From contig CM061919.1 of assembly GCA_031002005.1 (NCBI GenBank), positions 224,314,739 through 224,378,738 on the forward strand: a DNA stretch of 64,000 nucleotides, written 5' to 3'. Within the stretch, counting starts at the first letter, position 1, and each line of letters opens with the position of its first letter. Positions 55,902 through 64,000 of the stretch are shown here, piece after piece. The stretch is from Vandiemenella viatica (lineage: Eukaryota; Arthropoda; Insecta; Orthoptera; Morabidae). The notes beneath the pieces were generated by a model that worked only from the letters and a program-made list of their open reading frames with translations, was not told the origin of the DNA and made no database searches. The translations under genes were made by a program, and so were the position numbers.

Positions 55902-57180
55902 ATGGCTTCCACCGCCATAACAAGAAAAAACACAGTGAAATTCACATTCGATCGAGCATACGTAAGACATCGGCCTATGAAATACATGAGTGGTTGTTTG
56001 ATAAAGTAAAGCTAATTGACGAAGAAATACTGGGAATACAACTAGACTCGTTCCAGAACTGCGTTTTTGTTAAAATGATAAGCGAGGAACATTGTGTTAG
56101 TGTAATTGAATCAAATACCGGGAACCTAAAATTCCATCATGCCGATGGAAACGTAAGCAATGTTCAAGTAACGAACGCAGGAATGGGAAAAAAGACAGAT
56201 AAGAGTGTTAAATCTGCCCTTTGAAATATCTAATGAAGCCATTCTACAAGCAATAAAACCGTTCGGAAACGTGGAAGAGATCGTAGAAGACAAATGGGGA
56301 GGCAATATCAGGTTTAAGAAAGCAAATGGAGTGCGGCTAGTAAAAATGGAGATAACGAAACACATACCATCATACATCAATGTATGCGGTTTCAGAGCAC
56401 TGGTTGTATACGACGACCAGCCAGAACTTGCGCTCTATGCAATTCAATATAACATATCAGAGCAAACTGCCCCCGCATACACCTACAGTACTACCGCTAA
56501 CCTACCTCAGACGAACAGGAACACCGAAACAAGATGAACAAGATGAAGAAATGCCACTGGAAGATCAGCAGCAGTTTCCACCACTGACGATAACGGACAG
56601 TGGGAACACGGAGACGAAACAAGAAGAGAAACGAGGGAACAACAAACGACGACATAAGGAACACTGAAGAAACAAGGTGCGACGAGGTATCCAAAACCAT
56701 GAACACAAAAGCGAAAAACTTACCAAGAAAACAAGAAGGAGACTTGATAGAAAAGACAATAACAAACATGGAAGAGACAAAACAAGAAGAGAAATGTGAA
56801 TCGTTTGAAAAATACGGCAGAAACCGACGATAACAGGGAGTCGGCCGACGAGAAGGACGAAACGACGACAGCAGAAGAAACCGAGTGGACGAAACCAGCG
56901 AAGCCCAAACCCAGTAAGAAACGTCGTCAAGAAACAACCAGAGACGAAAAGTAAACAAACTAGGGAAACATCCACTGAAAGAGAAAATACAGACGATGCT
57001 AAAGGCACTGGTAAAAAGCTCAAAAAGCAACAAATCGGGAAGAGCCGGCCAACATTTAATGCAGAGTTAAATCCAAACTCAGTCAGACACCGAGAAACAG
57101 GTACGGAGACAGAAGGTATGTCCTTTAGTTGGGCAGACAACGATCATAACGAAGACATAGAGGATGTCAGGCAGACTTCC
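55902..57180 (+). pseudogene. L1/Tx1-like ORF1 (RRM-like, degenerate zinc knuckle)
   Basis: The ATG at 55902 begins MASTAITRKNTVKFTF. The frame shifts near 55,975 and again near 56,200. The readable blocks are EIHEWLF, SFQNCVFVKM and VLNLPFEISNEAILQAIKPF. GVRLVKMEITKHIPSYI follows, then GFRALVVYDDQP. This is the RRM-like single-strand RNA-binding module of ORF1 proteins in this group. A CX2CX4HX4C zinc knuckle follows at about 56,430-56,475, readable only one base out of frame and with a stop inside. 56,540-57,120 is low-complexity, charged sequence in several frames, ending with a short MSFSWADNDHNEDIED block before ORF2. Confidence 0.7.
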
Positions 57181-57332
57181 TGAACATAAATCGCAGCGAC
57201 GAACTCACAAGGAAACAAACACCTGGAGACCGTAAACAGGAAACTTAACGGTATAGAACAGACTTGACGTATGGAACAGCTGCTGTCGGACACTAATGGA
57301 TTGGCGGACAACCAAGGCCAAGCACCATCACA

Positions 57333-58142
57333 ATGAATCAAGTCTTGACACTAACAACGATTAACATCAATCGCATAACAGCTAAAACAAAGTTTTATGC
57401 CTTGCAACAATTTCTTATCCAAAATCAAATAGACGTCGCACTCATGCAAGAAGTGATAATCAGGGAGTTTGAACTCTTCGGTTACGAAACCATAACCAAT
57501 TTAGACTCCCACTGCAAAACCGGAACTGCAATAATAATCAAGGAAGGACTGTCCTACACAAACCCGGAAATTTTAACATCCGGAAGGGGTATAGCAGTAT
57601 ACATCAAGGACATATGCATCGTCAATTTATATGCACCCTCAGGCACTAATAAAAAACAGGAGAGAGCGGAATTCTTCAAAAGTGATATACCTTACTTATT
57701 ACGCAAGAAACCGACCAGACTTGTAATTGGCGGTGACTTTAACTGCGTAATTGACCGAAGCGACCAAAGACCAAACCCTAACATCTGTCAAGAATTAGCA
57801 AAAATGGTCGAAGGATTAGGCCTCAAGGACACGTTTCGGGCATTGCACGGAAACCAAACTAGTCACACACACATGACCCCGACATCAAAAAGCAGACTTG
57901 ATAGAATTTACGTATCTAACACTCTAGACCCAGCAGTTAGTAGCGATGAAATAGTACCCTTAAGCTTCTCCGATCACTGTGCGTACATATGCAGAATTAA
58001 GTGCGACCCAATTAATATTCAGAGAGGTAAAGGATATTGGAAGATGAACGTTTCGCTCTTCGCGATGCTGAATGTAAGGAAAGCGTCATCACCACCTGGT
58101 TTTCAAGTGTCAGAAACTGCCACAAGTATAGCTCAAATTTAA
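57333..58142 (+). pseudogene. L1/Tx1-like ORF2, endonuclease domain
   Basis: The ATG at 57333 starts MNQVLTLTTININRITAKTK. The endonuclease motifs are intact: TININRI (asparagine), MQEVII (glutamate), NLYAPSG, GGDFNCVID, SRLDRIYVS and SFSDHCAYI (aspartate-histidine). RGKGYWKMN after the domain is typical of L1/Tx1 proteins. The frame breaks at about 58,045 and the last ~30 residues before 58142 are out-of-frame. About 240 residues correspond to a complete endonuclease. Confidence 0.9.
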
Positions 58143-58621
58143 GCTGGTGGATAACCCATGCGAAACCAAGAATAAGAAAAGCTATTATCGCCTACTCGCA
58201 CGTAAAACATCACTGGACAAACAATACCATGGAATTTTACTACAGATGTCTGAAGGACCTGTACAAAAAAGACGTGCACACCATCCACGACCACGTACTG
58301 ATCAAAAAGTATAAAGCCAAAATTAACAAATACCAAGCATCAAGAATGGAATCCCTTTTAGTCAACACCGATAGCGTGGACTTAGTAGAGAAAGAGAAGG
58401 CATCGCTATACCATCTGATTAGGGCGACAAAAAGAAGAAACTCCCAGTACTTATCAAACATAACTGCGGAAGATGGAGTCAGAACAACCAACCAAAAGGA
58501 AATTCCCGCAATGATCTGGAACCATTTTTCATCCTTTTACAGAGCCTCCACCACAACCGAAGATAACAGGGATTCCACCCTAAACCACATAATGAATACA
58601 TGGACGACAACGAGCGAATAG
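58046..58621 (+). pseudogene. L1/Tx1-like ORF2, linker between endonuclease and RT
   Basis: The second ORF2 frame carries a helical, charged linker (SSNLSWWITHAKPRIRKAII, LYHLIRATKRRNSQYL) and ends in ITAEDGVRTTNQKEI and MIWNHFSSFYRAS. This is the pattern preceding RT block 0 in the family. The frame shifts again at about 58,605. Confidence 0.82.
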
Positions 58622-59937
58622 AGATTACCAGAGACATCACACTAGAAGAAGCAGAGTTGTCCCTCATGGCTGGGAAAACTAGAAAATCTCCCGGTAAAGA
58701 CGGTCTTCCCCTGGAATTTTATAGAGCTTTCTGGAACATCATATCCCACAAGATGGTCGATATATTCAATGAAATATGGCAGATTGAACGATTGCCTGAA
58801 GCCTTCACGGAAGGCATAATAATTCTCATCCCAAAAACACCACACACGAAGAATATCAGAAAGTTAAGACCCATAACGCTACTGAACTCCGACTTCAAGA
58901 TTTTGACTCGTATCCTGAAACGAAGAATAACACCATTACTCACCAAAATTCTTGGCCCGTACCAAGCGGGTCCGATCCCTAATCGCGGGATCCAACATGC
59001 AATCTTGGAACATAGAGATATCATCTCCTTGGCAGACAACCTGAAGCTAAAAGCGGGAATTCTCTTCCTAGATTTCGACAAAGCATACGATCGTGTCGAA
59101 CACCAGTTCTTATACAATACCATGAGGAGAATGGGCATGGGAACAAGCTTCGTATCAGTAATCAAGAAACTAACCAACGGTGCTACCACAAGTGTATTAG
59201 TAAACGGATTCATCTCAAAAAACTTTCGTATGGGCCGAGGGCTGAGACAAGGCTGCCCCCTCTCAATGGTCTTGTTCGCCATATACACGGAACCCTTACT
59301 ACGGAGCATCCACTCCTTGACAAAGGGTATAACGTTCCAAGGTAGAAGATACACTACAAGAGCTTATGCAGACGATATTGGGTTCTACGTAACCGACAAT
59401 GACGACCTAGTAACAATTAATAACCAGATAAAGATTTATGGCCCTGAAAGTGGCGCTACAGTCAACATGGACAAATCAGGCATACTTTACATTGGATCAG
59501 GACCTCAAAATCTTGTAAATACTTATGGATTCAAACAAATGAGCAAACACAAGGCCTTAGGTGTGTGGCTAGAAACCAATCCACTCAAAATGAGTGTAAT
59601 CAATTGGCGAGAAGTGTTAAACAGCACAAGGGCCATTCTGCAACTGCACAAAACCAGACGGATCAACAAAATACAGAAAGCAAATTTAATAAATCTGGCG
59701 GTCCTTGGCAAATTAAACTATGTTGCCCAAGTGCTCCCTGCACCGAAAGGGATAATACAAAGCGTTCAGAGGGCAGTAGCCTGGTTCTTGAGCCAAGGTG
59801 ACATATTCAAAGTCAACTTCCAGACGCTAACCCTGCCAAAAGCAAGAGGAGGTTTAGGTTTAATGGATGCAAGAACCAAAGCAAATGCGATCTTCATACA
59901 GGCAATGAGGAAAGTATCTGAAAACAAGGAAACATAA
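58600..59937 (+). pseudogene. L1/Tx1-like ORF2, reverse transcriptase domain
   Basis: The frame is uninterrupted and includes the RT blocks in order: AGKTRKSPGKDGLPLEFY, IILIPKTPHTKNIRKLRPIT, LGPYQAGPIPNRGIQHAI and FLDFDKAYDRVEHQFL (catalytic aspartate). GLRQGCPLSMVLFAIYTEPL, RAYADDIGFYV (catalytic YADD) and KHKALGVWL (thumb) follow. It continues into VLGKLNYVAQVLPAPK and the AWFLSQG...LPKARGGLGL block, also typical of L1/Tx1 proteins. The domain would copy the element's RNA at the nicked target. It is undamaged here but separated from its endonuclease by two frameshifts. Confidence 0.92.
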
Positions 59938-59939
59938 CG

Positions 59940-60660
59940 GCACAATTATTGGAACATTACAAACCGGTGAGTACAACGGCACCGGTAGGGATTGCCCATA
60001 TCAATAATTCCCTTTACCATTTCAGGCTGTATTCATCGAAAGCAGCTATATCATGGAGACAAGAAAGAACAAGCTTTCCCAAGACAACAAAAGAGATTTA
60101 CGCATGTATGATGGCCCATAAACGGGGAAATATAATAGAAACTAAATACCCGGAAATCAACTGGAAAAACGTGTGGGCAAACATTTTCAACAAAACAATT
60201 CCGTCCGAGATTCAAGCTCTTTGGTACAAAGTAGCCAACGAGACCTGGCCACCAATGAGAAGCTACATCGTATTCACCTCAAGCCAACAGATAGATGTGA
60301 CACTTGCGGCAACACAGATACGCTAGCACAACCGAATCTCTTGCGGAAGAGCGCAAACAATCTGGACGTGGACAAAAACATTTAGTGGCACGCATGATGC
60401 AAAAACCGCCCAGGAAAATACTCACCAATATCCTAACAAAGCCGGATTTCAAGATTATACCTATAGAGAAACATAACAGTCTAATATGGATTTTAGGAAA
60501 CGCAATGCAGGATATACTGCAGAAGACATCCCAGAACTTAGAAGAGTATTTATCAACCTTGAAAATTAAAGTTTGGAGTTTAAAGAAAACGACGAAATAC
60601 AAAACAAAATTTGGAAGCTATCTGGACGAAATAGCAAAAATAAAAAGACCATCAAATTAA
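59940..60660 (+). pseudogene. L1/Tx1-like ORF2, C-terminal region with cysteine motif
   Basis: After a frame change at about 59,935 the protein continues (EIYACMMAHKRGNIIETKYP, INWKNVWANIF, ALWYKVANETWPP). After another change near 60,250 it shows LKPTDRCDTCGNTDTL, the first half of the C-terminal zinc-like motif. The expected histidine is changed. The final frame, ending at 60,657, is lysine-rich. Confidence 0.7.
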
Positions 60661-61125
60661 AAAAGTAAAAAATTTAAGAACTTGAGATTCTGGCAAAAAA
60701 AATAATAATAAATAATAATAATAAATAAAAATTAAAAAAATTAAAAAAAATTAAAAAAATAAAAAAATATAAAAAAAAATTAACCAATAATGTGACGGCT
60801 AAATAAGAACGTTGGATACGTGAAAATTTTAATTTTTGTTTTTTCAGACAATGGCGTGCGAGGAAATGCCAAAGTCCATTGTCTTCTTCTTTGATCACTT
60901 AACAACACATCAGGAGAAGATTAAAAATTAAAAAAAAAAAAAGACGGTAACGGCAAACCCAAAGCCTGGGAAACAGGAAAAATATTTAAGTTATAAATAT
61001 AAATGGCGGAGAAGCCAAGCCGAAGAAGGCAGTAATGGAGAGCGAAAGGACGGCTGTAAGGGGTGGAGGAGGCCGAAAAAAAAAAAAAAAAAAAAAAAAT
61101 AGAAAAAAAAACACCTGGAAACCCC

Positions 61126-61340
61126 TACTTGCTTGTTCTTTACATGTCTCTCTTTGAAATAAATTATAATTTATTTAAAAAAAAAAACAAGCGAAAGAAT
61201 TTTTTTTTTTTGAAACTTTAATTAAAATACTTGTGTCCATATTTTGATAGGCAACCCGACAGAATCTTATTCTACTACAAATAATTATACAGAAAATTTT
61301 TATTTCAGTCAAATAACAGGTGGACGTAGAATTCAGTGTT
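61126..61340. repeat. right arm of ~190-bp inverted repeat flanking the L1-like element
   Basis: Complement of 55,466-55,650. Ends with caaataacaggtggacgta, which mirrors tacgtccatctgttatttg of the left arm. Confidence 0.8.
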
Positions 61341-61344
61341 CCCC

Positions 61345-61594
61345 CCCTCCCCCCTTGGGTTTTACGCCTCGTCGACGGCTGTGGTCATCAGATGCGCGAT
61401 GGGACGGGGGTAAAGGGAACTTGTAGGAATTCGGCCATGGCCTTTTTGAAGGAAGCATCCCGGCAATCGACTAGAGTGATTTGGGGAAACCATGGAAAAC
61501 CCCAAATCTGGATGCCCGGACGGGGATTCGAACCCGCGTCCTCCCAAATGCGAAATCAGAACGTTAACCGTTCACCCCCCTCGCTCGGTATCTT
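61345..61594 (-). mobile_element. SINE family A, minus strand
   Basis: The reverse complement of the full family is present: gaattcggccatggcctttt, gaaggaagcatcccgg, ccatggaaaacccc, ggattcgaacccgcg (box B) and a head ending ctcggt. The tail adjoins the end of the inverted-repeat arm, so it inserted beside or within that element. Confidence 0.9.
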
Positions 61595-63811
61595 ATGTTT
61601 AAACTGGTAGTTGTTACGAGGAAAAACTAACTCTATCCTAAAGATCCTGTAGCATTTAAGATGATTCTTGACAGTAACTACTTGATCCCATCTAGGTCTG
61701 ATTAATGAAATGGATTACCGTTTAATTCTATACCTGTGAATTGGCACATACTGAAACAGATTATGACACAGAGGTGCAATTATCTCGGGAACCCTTACAT
61801 AGCCTTTTTACGATATCGCATGGAACCAGTTCAGTTTTGACGTCCAAAAAATGTTCATTAGAATTTATATAGATGCACATCTTAATATTCGAAACGAATC
61901 TCTCCCAAAATATTCACAATTCGAACAATTAGTTTGATATAACTAACACTGTACATAGAATTGTACCTAATTAATTTTTTACCAGTCAGACATTTGATAT
62001 TTGGATGCAGACGTAGCTGACTGGCTATAGTCTTGTATTTTTTGGACCATTTCGCAGTTTGATATTGTAGTATCCACGATTAAAAACTTTTTTAATTCAA
62101 GCACAATTAAACGTTGTCCAGCGTTCCCCCCCCCCCCCTTCCCAAATAACATAAAGGAAATACTAACTTATTACGAAAGTCCAAAAATTCCAGTTTCAGG
62201 ACTTTGGTGCCACACAGCAATTTGCGGTTGGTAAATGTTTCGAGAAGAAGGGAGGCTTATTGTTATCACAATCCCCTTCATCAGCTTCAGCTGGAAGTAA
62301 TAAACTAAACTAATAGTAAATTATCCTTATCCATATATTCAATGGATACTCTGATAGAGAACGTATTTTAAAATTGACCTTATACTTTGTAATTAATGTG
62401 TTAATCTTTGTTTAAAATGGTACGTTAAAAGACGCAGTAAATACCTCTAAAAATATTGCATCTGTCTGTTCTAACATAAGTATTTACAGTCGCCATAAGT
62501 TATAGCCTCTATTAGAGCTGCAACAATTAATGGTTAGTTTTTCGCTTCCATTTCAAATAGTTCACGGGTTGTTACATTCAAGCTGACAAATGTACCGTTT
62601 GGTTGTTTATATTGTCCTAAAGTGATGTATCGACGCATACATCAGTCGCAGTTTACGAGACTGGAGTACTAAATAACATGAATTTGTTTCAAAATGTTAG
62701 TTGGAAGCATTTGACCGCTGCTAGTGGAGCTAGTTGTGTGCAGTAATACGTTACAGGTTTGTTTTTATTTTAGAGTATCATTTATTTTCCTCGAGATCGA
62801 AAAAAAAATCCTTAAGTCTTGTAAGAAGTTTCAATTCTTCTAGCTACTTTATTTCAGCTATCAAAAAGTTTTGATTTTTGTTTTCTGTATATTCTAAAGG
62901 AATTTAATTTAGAAAAAATAAGAAATTAAGTAATTAGATCTTCATAAAGCTGTGTGAAAATCAGGCATTTAATACGAAGAGGAAATATTCTACATAAGTG
63001 CTGTCAAGTTTTAGTATGCTGGAGAAACTTTCGTTAGTATTCTGAGGTTTGTGATGTAGTGTTGTTATAACCTTTACCGTAAAATAAATATCACAATTTG
63101 TTGGTGTGTTAATCTCTGATCTGGTGGTTTGATTTACGTTTTATGTTTATTCTAACGTTTTAATTTTCTGGGAAGTTAATGAATAAATAACCAATGAAAT
63201 CTAAAACAATATTGATAGAATCCAAGAATATTATGTTTATCTGAATGGAAGTACGATCTTTGATGGGTATCTTGTGTGATTTAGAAAGAACTGTTTATTT
63301 TAGATGCAATGTGATCTTTGGTGCAAACCTATTCTCGTTACGAACACATTATCATTTCTTTCTCCATTCCTGGTCTCCAATAGTTACAAGACATACACCT
63401 CAGAATTTAAGTTAGACCATAACCTTTCAAACTGTAAAAACTACATTCAAATTAGGCAATTTTTACGTGATTCAGTAACAAGGGGATAGACACAGCCTGA
63501 TTGCATATTTATAAATGTTGAGACAGTATTTACCCACATTTAAAGCAAAAATTTGTCAGCTGTCACTAGACGATTTTGAAATTACTGTAATATATGACAA
63601 AAGCTGTGTGACAATGCTCCATTTAACATGAGCGGTGGATCAAATCGTGTCATTGATGAAAGCTTTTGAACTAATCGTTCCGTAGCAAACGTTAATACCT
63701 TTTTGTTCATCATAGAACAATATAGCTAGCTGTTGATGTTGCCACAGTTTGTGTAGATACTGGTCATGTGAATTCTTTCAAAATATTAAGATTATTTCTG
63801 TAGCACAGATT
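61595..63811. other. unassigned, AT-rich
   Basis: No gene, repeat family or RNA gene recognised; a C-run at 62,127-62,140 is the only low-complexity mark. Confidence 0.3.
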
Positions 63812-64000
63812 CGTTTGTGGTGCGTGAACTCCTAACGTTCCGGCCTGGAATTGTGGAGGACATCGAGATTTCGGATCCCATGATTTTCCAAAGCAGCATT
63901 AAGTGAAATTCGTTATGGTTCCTTCAGTACGAATGGCCCAGTTCCTTTCCGTTCCTTGCCCAAAATACCCTCTTGACTGTAATGACTTCGACGAGTGGTA
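63812..64000 (+). mobile_element. SINE family A, diverged, cut by the window end
   Basis: gtttgtggtgcgtgaactcc, taacgttccggcctgg, ccatgattttcc, ggttccttcagtacg, cagttcctttccgttccttg and cttcgacgag follow the family order; box B is damaged and the 3' end is outside the window. Confidence 0.75.

Larger units (their letters stand above)
55651..61110 (+). mobile_element. L1/Tx1-like non-LTR retrotransposon, near full length, frameshifted
   Basis: The element has a GC-richer 5' UTR (about 55,690-55,901), an ORF1 with RNA-binding look, and an ORF2 with endonuclease, RT and C-terminal cysteine motif. A long A-rich 3' region ends in poly(A) at about 61,079-61,110. It is broken by several frameshifts but hardly truncated. 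No target duplication could be found, because both borders run into the inverted-repeat arms. Clade assignment rests on RT and endonuclease motif style. Confidence 0.82.

Overview
The window is eukaryotic, AT-rich nuclear DNA with no confident host protein-coding gene. It is dominated by transposable elements in several states of decay. The mix points to an arthropod, most likely an insect with a large repeat-rich genome: mariner/DUF4817-type transposases, Jockey-, RTE-, R1/I- and L1/Tx1-like non-LTR elements, and abundant tRNA-headed SINEs. The main SINE resembles families of polyneopteran insects (locusts, stick insects, cockroaches and termites); that is inference from recall, not a search.

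Layout. 1-409 is the 5' part of a mariner on the minus strand, running off the window. 0.4-7.9 kb is mostly unassigned, with a SINE, a three-copy 150-bp tandem repeat, a TIR element carrying a nested 214-bp MITE, and a GC-rich promoter-like stretch. 7.9-16.7 kb is SINE-rich; it also holds an internally deleted DUF4817-type transposon, a 5'-truncated RTE with target-site duplications and a mariner relic. 19.2-20.6 kb is a non-autonomous hAT-type element with a perfect 8-bp TSD. 20.7-34.5 kb holds LINE 3' fragments, a fold-back element, SINEs, microsatellites, a Harbinger-like scrap and a decayed mariner. 38.6-41.1 kb is a complete-looking DD41D Tc1/mariner-superfamily transposon: intact transposase, nearly identical ~280-bp TIRs and an internal 41-bp minisatellite. 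42.65-46.8 kb is a Jockey-like LINE with frameshifts. 48.4-50.7 kb is a decayed LINE with RNase H. 52,418-53,417 is a 1,000-N assembly gap. 55.7-61.1 kb is a long but frameshifted L1/Tx1-like LINE flanked by ~190-bp inverted repeats. The rest is sparse, with SINE copies at 61.3 and 63.8 kb.

How it works together. There is no operon or pathway. The intact DD41D transposase could in principle act on its own TIRs and on related deletion derivatives. SINEs need the reverse transcriptase of a LINE partner, and the MITEs need transposases encoded elsewhere. Nesting (a MITE inside a TIR element, a TIR element inside the hAT, a LINE between inverted repeats) gives a partial order of insertion. The start codons used here are ATG; several long open frames begin without one because the element is 5'-truncated or frameshifted.
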